A DNA stretch of 64,000 nt from Pseudopyrenochaeta lycopersici (GCA_003313425.1 NHZP01000051.1:282062-346061); one strand, 5' to 3'. Positions 10,984-20,809 are shown, counted from the first letter of the stretch. Notes: generated by a model from the sequence alone, not told the origin. A program made the numbers and translations.

Positions 10984-11970
10984 ATGTCTTACGATGAGAA
11001 AGCACCGAAAATCCCTCGGCTCACTGGCCCGCTGAACTACCGCACCTGGGCTGAAGAGGTGCGATCTTTCCTGGAGTCTAGGGGTCTACTTGACTTGGTC
11101 CTTGGCGACGAACCAAGGCCTGATGATACTCCTATGACGTCAAGCTCTCGACACATAGCTAGCGCAAGAGCTAGAGGGGGTATGCGGCCACAACCAAGAT
11201 CAGCTGACACTGAGGAGGGGACGGGAGTACCTGGATTATCAGTGCATGAAGCCTGGAGACGCAAGAACGCTAGGGCGAGGACTTGTATCATGGGTTACTG
11301 CTCCCTGACGATGAAAAACAAGATTATTGACTTGCCGACTGCAAATGAGCAATGGGAGGCTTTACGAAAAGACTGCCGGCCGTCAAACGACATCTCATTA
11401 GCCATGTATACAAGTCAGTTCTACAGCTACGAGCCGAAACAGGGCGCTACAGTTGACACAATATCAAATGATCTGCGCGACCTGCAGGCCTATATATTCG
11501 CTACAGACCCTGATGAAACTCCAACTGAAAAATCGAAGATTAGCGCGCTCTTACGTGCTGTCCGGAAGCTAGGAACCGAGTACTCAACTAGGATTGAGAT
11601 CCTTGAAGACAAGATATCAACGTTAGACTACGAACCAGTAGTTATAAGTCTAAAGGAAACTGAGCAACGCTTGAAGTTGAGAGATACGAAGAATGCTACG
11701 AATGCTACAGATGAGCAAGCTCTTGCAGCTAACGATCGCTCAAACAAGCGCCCAAAACGGTCCGGGAAAGGCGCTGGCCGGAACCAAAATAGTCAGTACC
11801 AAGGGGGACAGACTAGCCAGAAACGAAAACGGACCTGCTGGTGCTGTGGAGACGAAGGACATATAAAATTCGACTGTTCTGTCTGGCTTCAGACTATCGA
11901 CGGAAAGGAACATGCTAAGCGCCAGAAGACCTCCTCTACCGGCCGGTTGCCTACGCCAGGAACTAGCTAG
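10984..11970 (+). CDS. Copia-2 Gag
   Basis: A 328-aa frame starting MSYDEKAPKIPRLTG. It has the copia Gag plan: N-terminal PRLTGPLNYRTWAEEV (the nucleoprotein start seen in UBN2/gag families), a central helical part, a basic Lys/Arg-rich linker and one CCHC zinc knuckle, CWCCGDEGHIKFDC, near residue 290. It ends at a single TAG (11968-11970). The same frame then stays open for 786 bp into protease, so Gag-Pol would be made by reading through this stop. Gag forms the virus-like particle that packages the element RNA in the cytoplasm. Confidence 0.9.
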   Translation: MSYDEKAPKIPRLTGPLNYRTWAEEVRSFLESRGLLDLVLGDEPRPDDTPMTSSSRHIASARARGGMRPQPRSADTEEGTGVPGLSVHEAWRRKNARARTCIMGYCSLTMKNKIIDLPTANEQWEALRKDCRPSNDISLAMYTSQFYSYEPKQGATVDTISNDLRDLQAYIFATDPDETPTEKSKISALLRAVRKLGTEYSTRIEILEDKISTLDYEPVVISLKETEQRLKLRDTKNATNATDEQALAANDRSNKRPKRSGKGAGRNQNSQYQGGQTSQKRKRTCWCCGDEGHIKFDCSVWLQTIDGKEHAKRQKTSSTGRLPTPGTS

Positions 11971-11976
11971 CAATCA
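11965..11976 (+). promoter_or_regulatory. Possible stop-codon readthrough signal between gag and pol
   Basis: The codons are AGC TAG CAA TCA AAG. TAG CAA TCA fits the CARYYA context known from tobamovirus-type readthrough stops. Gag and pol are in the same frame on both sides. The alternative is a simple CAG-to-TAG point mutation. Confidence 0.5.
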
Positions 11977-12756
11977 AAGTCAGAGCCAAAGCTAGCTTCA
12001 TACGAACTGGAGTACGATGAAGAAGCGAACTTGGCCACAAATCTGGCTGAAGAGGTCCCATCTGATATATGCTGGGGTGCTTTAACCGGAAAGTACAGTA
12101 GCAAGCAGACAGTCTGGATGATTGATTCTGGAGCGACACGACACATGACCTATTCTAGGGATGTCTTCTCTGAATATGTTCAACTGAAGACGCCTAAAAT
12201 AGTCAAAACGGCTAACAGCAGTCTTGTTTACGGATTCGGGATTGGCAATGTACAGGTGCTAGTGTTTACAGATGACCTACAGGTGAAAACGCTAGTTCTT
12301 ACGGATGTTCTCTATGTTCCAGACCTGGCTGGGAACCTGATTTCGGTTTCACAGTTGCAAGATGAGGGAATCTCAGTTCAGACGACAGCTGGACAGAAGC
12401 ATCCGATGGCCCTGACCCGAGACGGCTCTACTGTAGCCCATGCTGCCCGTATCGGCTCACAGTACATCCTAGACTCAGTTGCTACTGAAGCGACATTAGC
12501 CGCAGCTAAAGGAGACCCTGATATTGACTTGTGGCACAAGAGGTTTGGCCATATAGGGGTACAAGGGCTTAGGGGGCTACACCGTGTAGTCTCTGATCTT
12601 GATGTACCTATTTCGGTCCCGCGCGGCCATAACTCGGACCAGTGCGAGCCATGTATTATGGCGAAGCAGTTACGAGTAGTCAATCGCCAGAAACCTGAAA
12701 AATCGGACGAACCGTTAGGCCGAGTATTCTCAGACTTCTGGGGGCCGTATAGCATA
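11971..12756 (+). CDS. Copia-2 Pol, first part: protease and start of integrase
   Basis: The frame continues from gag after the UAG. It shows the aspartic protease (WMIDSGATRHMT, about 12115), the helper block LTDVLYVPDLAGNLISVSQL, the GAG-pre-integrase zinc motif (LWHKRFGHIGVQGL with CEPCIMAKQ, the HHCC finger) and the start of the integrase core (FSDFWGPYSI). The coding sequence is cut at 12756 by the Tc1 element. Removing that element and one TA restores the frame directly into PTLFGERYVW at 14109. Protease would cut the polyprotein inside particles. Apart from the insertion no lesion is seen. Confidence 0.88.
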
Positions 12757-14106
12757 CAGTGCCCTTCCAAAAGTTCTCGCCGCGCTAGTGCGACGCGCCC
12801 CATCACAACAACACCACCTCAACTTTGCAGTATTATAATTATGCCACCACAACGCCAAATTCTTCAAGAAATAGACCAAAATACGCGCAGACGTCCTAAT
12901 TTAACAGTCCAGCAGCGGAATCAAATTATTGGCATGCTGCATGGTGGTGCTACAGTCGCTGAAGTTGCTGACGCGTTTGGCCGCAGTGAACGCGGTATAC
13001 GCGACATTAGGAAAAGATATCAACAAACTGGCAAAACAACAGATAAACCTCGCAGCGGTAGACCACCTATACTATCGCTTCATCAGAAGAAGATCATCTA
13101 TCGCAAAGCACGCGCACAGCCAAAAATTACGTACAAAGAGCTAGCTGAAGAGGCAGTAGTCATGAATCCAGATAGCACCACTTTGAAGCCACCTAGCCAT
13201 TCCACATTGCGGCGGTATCTCAAAGGACAAGGCCTCACTAAATCTCCTTGTAAAAAGCGTCCAAAGCTTAACAAATCGCGTGCGTTGCGGCGGCTCAAGT
13301 TCTGTAGAGAGTACTCTTCTTTCCCGTGGCATCGACGCACTATGCGCTTCTCAGATGAGTGCTCCTTTCAGAAGGGCTCAGGGCAAACACAAGAGTGGGT
13401 ATTTCGCAATTCACAAGAGAAATGGAAGACAATAATGCTTCAAACCTATAGCTGTGGTAAGAAGGTGGCACAGATGGTGTGGGGTTCAATATGGCTGGAT
13501 GAACGTGGGTGTGCGCAGAGGAGCCCTCTGGTCATAATGGAGCGCGATCCTGATGCTCCAAACTATGGATACTCCGCCAAAAGTTACATCAAGGCTTTGA
13601 AGAAAGGCCTCTTACGATCATGGCGTCGTTCACAGCTTTTCATGCAGGACAACGCGCGCGTACATACAGCTGCAGCCACAAGGAGATTTCTGGCTGAGCA
13701 CCACATCAGTACTGTTGACTGGCCACCCTACTCACCTGATCTCAACCCAATTGAGCACCTCTGGTGGTATCTCAAAAAGCTCATGTATAGATCCTATCCT
13801 CAGTACAACAATTATAGTCAAGCTATAGAGGAGTGGGATGGCTTTTGCGCTGCATTGAAAAGTTGCTGGCGTCGCATACCAGCCAGCCTGATTCGGCGCC
13901 TCATCATGAGCATGCCACGACGAATTGATGCATGCAAGAAAGCGCGAGGGTGGCAAACGAAATATTGAACCCGTGCGCAACTACTGGTTCAAAAAAAATT
14001 AAATTATATTATATATTGGCTGAGATTCATGGTGTTGAAGTTTTGTGCCCATGTGCTGGTGAGGGTGGCTCGTGCGTGCGCGGCGAGAACTTTTGGAAGG
14101 GCACTG
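12757..14106 (+). mobile_element. Tc1-like DNA transposon nested in Copia-2
   Basis: 1350 bp, flanked by TA duplications at 12755-12756 and 14107-14108. The terminal inverted repeats are near-perfect over about 29 bp and begin CAGTGCCCTTCCAAAAG. It holds a single intact transposase gene. It interrupts the integrase coding region of Copia-2, so it arrived after that element. Confidence 0.95.
12841..13968 (+). CDS. Tc1-family transposase (DD34E)
   Basis: A 375-aa protein. The N-terminal half holds two helix-turn-helix segments (about residues 18-55, LTVQQRNQIIGMLHGGATV, and a second paired-like part to about 125). A GRPP-type AT-hook-like turn lies between them. The catalytic core has FSDECSF (first Asp), MQDNARVHT (second Asp) and SPDLNPIEHLW (Glu); exactly 34 residues separate the second Asp and Glu, giving DD34E. 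The start at 12841 (MPPQRQ) is the first ATG after the left inverted repeat. The upstream 84 bp read in frame with Copia-2 pol only by accident of the insertion. No stop or frameshift is present, so the element may still be active. Confidence 0.95.
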   Translation: MPPQRQILQEIDQNTRRRPNLTVQQRNQIIGMLHGGATVAEVADAFGRSERGIRDIRKRYQQTGKTTDKPRSGRPPILSLHQKKIIYRKARAQPKITYKELAEEAVVMNPDSTTLKPPSHSTLRRYLKGQGLTKSPCKKRPKLNKSRALRRLKFCREYSSFPWHRRTMRFSDECSFQKGSGQTQEWVFRNSQEKWKTIMLQTYSCGKKVAQMVWGSIWLDERGCAQRSPLVIMERDPDAPNYGYSAKSYIKALKKGLLRSWRRSQLFMQDNARVHTAAATRRFLAEHHISTVDWPPYSPDLNPIEHLWWYLKKLMYRSYPQYNNYSQAIEEWDGFCAALKSCWRRIPASLIRRLIMSMPRRIDACKKARGWQTKY

Positions 14107-14108
14107 TA

Positions 14109-16589
14109 CCTACTCTATTTGGAGAACGATATGTATGGACCCTGACAGACCAGGCAACCCGAAAATCATGGGTCTTCCTAACTAAGAAGAGAAGCGACTT
14201 CCGCGACATGCTTTTGAAATGGAAGAAGGAAGTCGAACTACAGACAGGCCACCAGCTAAAGGTCTTACGGCTTGATAACGCTGGTGAATTCAAGGCTGTT
14301 GAAGACGAGCTTCGTACGAACTACGGTATCCGGGTCGAATGGACTACTCCATATACCCCAGAGCAGAATGGCGTATCCGAGCGGCTAAATCGGACCCTGA
14401 TTTCTTTGGCCAGAGCTATGCTTATCGACGCGCAACTACCATATAAGTTCTGGGGGGAGGCCGTAAAAGCGGTATGCTACATCCGGAATCGTACGAATAT
14501 AGGGCCAGGAGGCCTTACCCCAGAAGAAGCATTTACAGGCAAGAGGCCTGGAATCATGCACCTGAAGCCATGGGGCTGTTTAGCCTTCCATAGGGTGCCT
14601 GATAAGACGCGGCTCAACCTTGAGCCGGTGTCAAAAAGGATGTGCCTTGTAGGGTATACCGAGACTACACAACAATATCGGTTATACGACCCTATAAATC
14701 AGCGAATTATTATATCCACACGACCAAGGTTTCTTGAGAGAAGACACCTGAAATGGAAGTGGAGTACTAAGACTCCAGCTCCAGAGCTTGATAGTGAGTC
14801 AGATGACTCAAGCTACGAAGAGCTTGAGGGGAATAGGCCAGTTGAAGAGCCTAGGGTACTTGGTGTACCTGAACTACCGCTAGTCGACGGGAGAGAGTCC
14901 CGCACGCCTGATCAGCGTGAAGACAGTGAACCTAGCCATGAGGCTCCATTGGGCCGTGGGCTCCGCGTACGCAGGCCCCGGAGGTTCTTTGACGGAGACA
15001 CAGCCTGGAGTGCTGATGCCCAAGAAGAAGGGATACGTCTCCCGAAGTCGTACGATGATGCCATTAGCGACCCTCAGTACGCTCAGCAGTGGAAAGATGC
15101 CATTGCTGATGAGTTAGCCAAGCTCCAGGCCCTTGGGACCTGGGAGTATGCTGAACTACCGGCTGGGAAAGCTACAGTTGGCACGAAGTGGGTCTTTACA
15201 GTGAAGTACACTTCAACTGGGTTAATAGACCGCTTCAAGGCCAGACTTGTAGCCCAGGGGTATAGCCAGCGACTTGGTGACGATTTCTATGAGACGTTCT
15301 CACCGACTATACGCTATGAGTCAATCAGGGCTCTACTAGCTATTGGGTGCGCTGAGGACCTAGAGATTCACCAAGCTGATGTGGAATCGGCTTATCCACG
15401 AGCTAAGCTACATGCAGAGGTATATATTCGTGGAGTACAAGGCCTCACGTTACCCTCTGGCATTGCGCTTAAGGTGCAGAAGGCACTGTATGGCCTGAAG
15501 CAATCTGGAAGAGAGTGGTATATCGAAGCTTGCAATGGCCTAGCCAAGCTTGGACTTACACCCTCTTTCAGCGATCCAAGCGTGTTTATCAACAAAGACA
15601 GAACCCTGATTATTGGCCTGTACGTCGATGATATGCTTATACTAGGACGATCCTTGGGCGCGGTAAACGAGTTCAAGGAACAGTTCGGCAAGATGTATAA
15701 GATCAAAGACTTAGGCGAAGTCAGAACGTTTCTTGGTCTCGAGGTTGCACGGGATCGAGCGTCGCGGACGCTAACTATTAGCCAGATGAGCTATACGCTC
15801 AAGCTAATAGATGAATATCTAGGGGGCAGTGATCGAACGGATCCTACTCCAACTGGCGGAATACAGACGCTAGGAAAAGCTCAGCAAAATGAGCCACGAG
15901 CTGATATCTCCCTATACCAAAGAGCGATCGGAAGTCTAATGTATCTACAGAGAGGCACGCGACCTGATATCACGTTTGCAGTGTGTCGGTTAAGCCAGCA
16001 TTGCTCAGATCCTACAATACGGCACTGGAACTGCGTTTTACGCGTCGTCCGATACTTAAGAGGCACATCTAGCTACGCTATTCGATATGGCAACAGTGAA
16101 CGATTACAAGCCTTAAAAGGTTACTCGGATTCCGACTACGCAGGCGACCCTGCGGACCGATTATCAACTTACGGATACATTTTCAAGCTGTGCGGAGGAT
16201 CCGTAGCTTGGACGTCCAGAAAACAACGATCCGTATCTACATCAACAACTGAGGCGGAGTACGTAGCTTTGTGTCAGACTAGCAAGCAGGCTATCTGGTA
16301 TTGTGGGCTGCTACGAGATATTGGATATTCGAAATACCTGAAGGATAGATTCACAGTGCCACTGCTCTGTGATAACCAGTCAGCTATAGCGCTAGCCGAT
16401 AACCCTGAGAACCATGCTAGGAGCAAGCACATCGATGTCCAGTTCCACTACGTACGACAGTTACTAGCGTATAACAAGATTTCGGTCGAATACTGCCCAA
16501 CGTCTCATATGGTTGCAGACGCACTTACGAAACCGCTACGATTATCAGTCTATCGGACTTGTATTAAAGGGATGCTGTGGACTGGGTAA
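14109..16589 (+). CDS. Copia-2 Pol, second part: integrase core, reverse transcriptase, RNase H
   Basis: Open from the Tc1 right junction to the stop at 16587-16589. The integrase core continues with LRLDNAGEFKA (Asp) and PEQNGVSERLNRTL (Glu of DDE). After a variable acidic linker comes the RT domain (WKDAIADELAKLQ, TKWVFTVKYTSTG, DVESAYPRAKLH, YGLKQSGREWY, catalytic LYVDDMLILG near 15625). RNase H follows with GYSDSDYAGDP, STTEAEYVALC, CDNQSAIALADNP and HIDVQFHYVR. The product would be cleaved from Gag-Pol and copies the RNA in particles before integration. Only the Tc1 insertion breaks the gene. Confidence 0.93.
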   Translation, partial: PTLFGERYVWTLTDQATRKSWVFLTKKRSDFRDMLLKWKKEVELQTGHQLKVLRLDNAGEFKAVEDELRTNYGIRVEWTTPYTPEQNGVSERLNRTLISLARAMLIDAQLPYKFWGEAVKAVCYIRNRTNIGPGGLTPEEAFTGKRPGIMHLKPWGCLAFHRVPDKTRLNLEPVSKRMCLVGYTETTQQYRLYDPINQRIIISTRPRFLERRHLKWKWSTKTPAPELDSESDDSSYEELEGNRPVEEPRVLGVPELPLVDGRESRTPDQREDSEPSHEAPLGRGLRVRRPRRFFDGDTAWSADAQEEGIRLPKSYDDAISDPQYAQQWKDAIADELAKLQALGTWEYAELPAGKATVGTKWVFTVKYTSTGLIDRFKARLVAQGYSQRLGDDFYETFSPTIRYESIRALLAIGCAEDLEIHQADVESAYPRAKLHAEVYIRGVQGLTLPSGIALKVQKALYGLKQSGREWYIEACNGLAKLGLTPSFSDPSVFINKDRTLIIGLYVDDMLILGRSLGAVNEFKEQFGKMYKIKDLGEVRTFLGLEVARDRASRTLTISQMSYTLKLIDEYLGGSDRTDPTPTGGIQTLGKAQQNEPRADISLYQRAIGSLMYLQRGTRPDITFAVCRLSQHCSDPTIRHWNCVLRVVRYLRGTSSYAIRYGNSERLQALKGYSDSDYAGDPADRLSTYGYIFKLCGGSVAWTSRKQRSVSTSTTEAEYVALCQTSKQAIWYCGLLRDIGYSKYLKDRFTVPLLCDNQSAIALADNPENHARSKHIDVQFHYVRQLLAYNKISVEYCPTSHMVADALTKPLRLSVYRTCIKGMLWTG

Positions 16590-16706
16590 ACAGGAACTTA
16601 CGCCTAGGTTTTTATGCCAATTGGGCTTTTCCTAGGAGCTACGTATACTGTTTTTTTATAAAGTTTTTTTTGACGTAGCTGTTGTTAGATATAACCGTAA
16701 GGGGGC
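16590..16706 (+). other. Copia-2 3' untranslated part with polypurine tract
   Basis: A short non-coding stretch with a T-rich run (about 16650-16670). It ends in GTAAGGGGGC next to the 3' LTR, which is the expected place for the plus-strand primer. Confidence 0.6.
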
Positions 16707-16949
16707 TGTTGACAGGTCTAGAAAGTACGGTGATATCTGATCGGAGAGACCGAAATTCCATACTTTCGGTGAGACCGAGAATATCGGATTCACCGTCGGC
16801 CAGACCGAAGAGCTGAAGTTGAGGCCGTAGATATAAAGGAGCAGGTTGCGCTCTGTAGAAGAGAGGGAGACAACTCAAAATAGAGATAATTTTAAGTCTA
16901 TTGAGAATTGCATCACATGTGTCACATTAATAGAGTACTCATACCAACA
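16707..16949 (+). repeat. 3' LTR of Copia-2
   Basis: 243 bp, TGTTGACAGG...ATACCAACA. It is much closer to the solo LTRs at 46512-46754 and 62198-62440 than to its own 5' LTR. Confidence 0.92.
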
Positions 16950-17016
16950 CTGAGTATGTGCTTACTGGGGTCCTGCCCACGAAGCAGGTGTAGTATGCTT
17001 AGTGTGGTGTACTGAT

Positions 17017-18696
17017 TCATGCTTCGGTATCGGAATCGATGTCCATCTGCTGTGTATTCTCTTGTGTCGACCGTGTGTTGTTGCGAATCGATTCCAGTGC
17101 TCTCCTGCTGGGTACAATGTTTCTTTGTGGCCTCTGGCTGCTAGTGCCCTGCGGTGGTTGATTTTCTTGGTTGATTGGGTCGATTGTGGTTCCGGTGTTG
17201 GTTCTCTTCTGTCCTCTTCCGGGTTGCGATCGGTTCCTAGCGATCTGGATGGCTGGCGGGAGTGTCGCATTCTGGCTGGGCCGGCTCCTTCGCGCAGTGG
17301 CCGGTATCTCTAGTTGAGTTGTTCGGCTACTCGTTTCTACAACATGATGGTATCGGGGTCGCATCTCATATGCAATCTTGGCCTTGGCTATCTCGCCCTT
17401 CCTGGTTGGGCACTGGCGGTTCCACGATTCGTGCTCGCCACGGCAGGTCGCACATTTCCTTGGTGCGCTCCGGTCCGATTTCGATGGGCAGTTCCGGGTA
17501 TCGTGCTCCTGCGCACAGTAGCCACATGCTGTTGATGCCTTGCACTGGGTTCCTATGTGGCCGTATTTTTGGCACTTGAAGCATTACTTCACTCGGCACT
17601 GTCGCTCGTATCGCTCGCATTGGAAAACCTCACCCTGCCAGATCAGGCCCTCGTCTATGATCTTGTTTGCATCCTCTGGCTTGGTGAACTCAATGGTGAT
17701 AGTTGATGCAGTCTTTGCAGACGCGTCTCTAGTTAGCCATCCTATGTGTCTGATCTCTGCCTGGGGTATGAACGGTCTATTATCCTGTAGAATTTGGGCT
17801 CTGTTATCTTCGAACTTGTCCATGTCCATTGTTCGGGTGCGGATGCCATGTACGAGGACGCCGTACGTCGGAATCTGCACTGTGGCCCCGCTCCCGATGC
17901 GGTCGGCCCAGTCATCCGCAAACTGTCTCAGTGCCTCGACCTCGCTGCTGCTAGCTGTCTTAATGCTCAAGTCTCCGCTTTTCAGCTGGTTAGAGGAGAC
18001 GATCTTCACGTCGGCTATGTTCTCATTTCTGCTCTGTTCGATGGCTCGCTCCACATGGGCTTTCAGATTACGTGGATTCATTGCCCGCAGGTTCTGTATA
18101 GTGAGTGGATCTCTGATATTCACGATGATCTCACGCTGCGTCTGCATGGAAGATGTCTTGTGATTTTGTGCATTGTATGTAGCTGCTAATGGGACGCCTC
18201 TGGCTGCAGCTGCAGCGTAGCTCATTGGCCCATTGGACTGCTCCTGAGGACTCTTGTTCTTGATTTCCCTTGTCATCTCCAGTGTTGTTCTGCACACTTC
18301 TGTTGCCTCCTTTGCGGCTGCTCTCGCCTCCTCCGCCGTGTTGCTGTTCTGTTGTATGTTCGCTGTGGCTCGTTGGATGCCCTCGGTATTGTTCTTCAGT
18401 TCGGTCGTGATCTCTTCGAGGGTGTGCGCCGTGTGTTCTGCTGTCGCCTTGGCTTCGGTCTGTACAATTCTGAGGGCGTCGCTGATGGAGGTGAGGTCAG
18501 GGGTATGCTGCATCTTAAGGACGAACGTCAATGAGCCGCGGATGATATCACCAACGAGCTCTGCTGGCAGAGACAGGCTACCCGTGCGTTCGATACGGTG
18601 CAGTACGTCGTGAAGGGAAGCTGCTGAGGCATGTAGCGTGCTCGCGAATTGGGCTTGGCCATGTCTCCCTTCGAGGCCACGGTGTCGCCATGGCAC
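17017..18696 (-). pseudogene. LINE (Tad-like) ORF1 with one internal stop
   Basis: One frame runs from 18696 to 17017 (about 560 codons) with a single TAA at 17586-17584. The N-terminal half is helical and rich in Ala, Thr and Glu (likely coiled coil, about residues 60-160). A typical MSYAAAAARG linker follows, then an RRM-like part, and directly after the stop three zinc knuckles: CFKCQKYGHIGTQC, CGYCAQEHDTRNC and CATCRGEHESWNRQC. This is the plan of ORF1p of fungal Tad-clade non-LTR elements, an RNA-binding protein. ORF2 (endonuclease/RT) would lie at lower coordinates but has been replaced by Copia-2, whose LTR ends at 16949. The element cannot move by itself. Confidence 0.85.
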
Positions 18697-19098
18697 CTCA
18701 GTCGCAGTGGGCGCTGCGCCTGGGTTCTGGCTAGTCGATTGGCGTCTAAAGCGGACCTTTCTGTGCGATAAAATGCGCTAATTCCAAAAATTGAGATACG
18801 TTACTCGCTGTTGTCGTGTTTTTCCGTATTCCCTCATGCAAGGTCGCCACGCGGGTCGGTACTTCCAATCAAAGCAATTTGCCAAACCCGGCTAGTGCAA
18901 AACGACCCCGCACCTACATACCGGTAATCGTCACGGTAATTACCAGTAAGCCTGTGGTTGTGACTGTGGCTGCTATGAGGGGACATTTGTCACGCGATTG
19001 ATATGCCCCACTCACGCCTTTCGACTCGCCTATCGTCCGACGACGATCGTGTGGCTACATTCACGATATTCTCCTACCACATATATGTATCTCAGACA

Positions 19099-19900
19099 AT
19101 GTCATTTACCCCAAGTCAGATTGATGATGCTAATTTGAATTTTTGGTACAACGCAGAACAGCATCCAAATGGAGTGTACTATCGTGTGAAACCCGGAGCA
19201 CCAACCGGCTTTCCGGCCGGTTTCTGGGCCACCGAACGGTAATGAAACTCGCATTCCACCACAGCTCGCATCCTTACTTGGTTTAGTCAGTCTTCGCAGA
19301 TACAGCCGCAGCAGCAAGGTACTACGTCTGTTGTTTCACAGTCACAGGCTGCGCCAAGCTACCATCAGTGGGTTCTTCGTACCTTCCGAATTGTTGCACA
19401 TACTCTCGGGCCGGTCATACCAGGCGGCGTCTTAAGTGCAAATCACTGGACAATCTACTTACTCGTTGGTGATGGACGTTCCGTACAAATCAATATGAAG
19501 ACGAATCTCAATCCTGGTGAAACTCAGGGGATTTATCAAGTCACCGAACGAGCTTACGAACGTTCCAATACCGCTGTGCAATTTTTCGATTTCCCAGCCA
19601 AGGATGGTATAACAGTCGGCTATGTTTTGGGTGAAATTACAAGGCAACGATGGCACAGGTACAATATGACGGATGGTGGAGTGGGATGTCGATGGTGGAT
19701 GTAAGTTTCTCCTGAATATACATGCTGGATAGTGACTAACTTGAAGATTGGGCAGCCTTACCGTCATGCGAGGACTCGCCCAATATTGTCTTAGAGATGC
19801 AGATAGCATTGAAAATGTCCTAGCTGTGAATCTCCAATATTCCTGGCACCAGAATAACCCACCAATCGCGCTGCCAATACAGAAGGGAACATTCTTTTGA
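19099..19900 (+). CDS. DUF7770-like fungal protein
   Basis: Three exons (19099-19238, 19287-19700, 19747-19900) with introns of 48 and 46 bp join in frame to give about 235 aa. After a Gln-rich stretch the protein shows the pattern SANHWTIYLLVGDGRSVQINM and ends in a GCRWWI...GSL block. I associate this pattern with the fungal DUF7770 family (memory-based, not checked). Function is unknown; no signal peptide or membrane segment is visible. An in-frame upstream ATG at 19003 exists, but 19099 (MSFTPSQ) gives the shorter and more usual start. The gene appears intact and lies between the LINE relic and an APH-like kinase. Confidence 0.72.
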
Positions 19901-20005
19901 GGCTAGGGACAGTGTTGGTGTGGCTAGATAGTGGCCGGCTATGTGTGACAGTTGATGAAGCTTTGTTCTATATTATTTCTTTGATACTGAAAACCTCAGT
20001 GATAC

Positions 20006-20809
20006 TTACGAGTATCTCATATTTACGGAAGCTATTATTCCAAGACTTCGCAGAATTTGCTCATCACAATCGTTAACCTTCGGCCACAGATCTATAAGCT
20101 GTTGAAACCAGTCTTTGTCTTCATAGAATAACTCTCGAAAGTTGTAGGTCTCAAAGAGAGACGGAAAGAATCCAGCAAAGGCCCAATCCACAAAACATAG
20201 CGAGGAGTTCGGAAGTAGAAGGATATTCCGTCTGACTAGGTCCATATGGCACATGCGAAGAGGGTGGTGGGCCAGAGATATAGGTGGCTGGTTGACAGCT
20301 TTAAGTCTCGTGTTCAGCCATTCGTCCATGTCCTCTACGCAGTTGAACGTTCTTCCAGCCCCATCATCTGACCAGAGGTAGCCGTAAGGTGATGCACCAC
20401 CAACTGGACCAGGACCTTGTTGAGGCATCGGTATCGTGGCCAGATGTTGAATCGCCTCGACCGTGCGCTTTGCTATATCAGGTCTGTCTTGGACATTGAT
20501 GCGCTCCAAGTTAGTTCCGTTTACGTACTCCATAACGAGGAATCCCATTTTACATTCAGAGAATTGGGCTTCAAAGAAAAGATGCACTTTTGGGATGTAC
20601 AGTTTGGTATTGTCCACGAAGCGACGCGCGTAGATTTGGTTGTCAGCTTCTTGTATTCGTACGCCAAGCCCGAATTTCACTACCAAATCCTCCGAAATCC
20701 TGATCAGCCGGTTTCCGTATTCATTGCCGGCGAAATGGGGAGTGCTCTTGCACAAATTAATGATATCGTGACTTTGAAGGGGTCGATGCTGAGCTCCTGG
20801 AAAAGCCAT
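20006..20809 (-). CDS. APH-type phosphotransferase (aminoglycoside-phosphotransferase-like fold)
   Basis: A single-exon frame of 267 aa starting MAFPGAQHRP. It has the kinase-like APH plan: an N-lobe with VVKFGLG (lysine of the nucleotide site), the hinge GFLVMEYVNG, the catalytic loop CHMDLVRRNILL (HxDxxxxN), and CFVDWAFAG, whose Asp binds Mg. The length fits the small fungal members of this family, which act on unknown small molecules or proteins. It is not evidence for antibiotic resistance. No break is seen. The ATG at 20809 is followed by an uninterrupted domain, so the start is plausible. Confidence 0.82.
   Translation of the reverse strand: MAFPGAQHRPLQSHDIINLCKSTPHFAGNEYGNRLIRISEDLVVKFGLGVRIQEADNQIYARRFVDNTKLYIPKVHLFFEAQFSECKMGFLVMEYVNGTNLERINVQDRPDIAKRTVEAIQHLATIPMPQQGPGPVGGASPYGYLWSDDGAGRTFNCVEDMDEWLNTRLKAVNQPPISLAHHPLRMCHMDLVRRNILLLPNSSLCFVDWAFAGFFPSLFETYNFRELFYEDKDWFQQLIDLWPKVNDCDEQILRSLGIIASVNMRYS

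Larger units (their letters stand above)
10653..16949 (+). mobile_element. Copia-2: near-complete Ty1/copia retrotransposon carrying a nested Tc1 element
   Basis: LTRs at 10653-10898 and 16707-16949 bound a gag frame, one UAG, and a pol frame with protease, integrase, RT and RNase H. Without the 1350-bp Tc1 insertion the element is about 4.9 kb and pol is open throughout. The flanks do not show a target duplication (TAACT on the left, CTGAG on the right). The left flank is hAT and the right flank is LINE, and the two LTRs clearly differ. This points to a recombinant product rather than a simple insertion. Confidence 0.92.

Noticed and set aside
12031..13968. A 645-aa protease-transposase fusion protein
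   Set aside because: The continuous frame across 12756 is an accident of the Tc1 insertion; inverted repeats and TA duplications mark the true boundary.
20006..20809. Antibiotic resistance gene (aminoglycoside phosphotransferase)
   Set aside because: Fungal APH-fold proteins are a large family with other or unknown substrates; nothing points to drug resistance.
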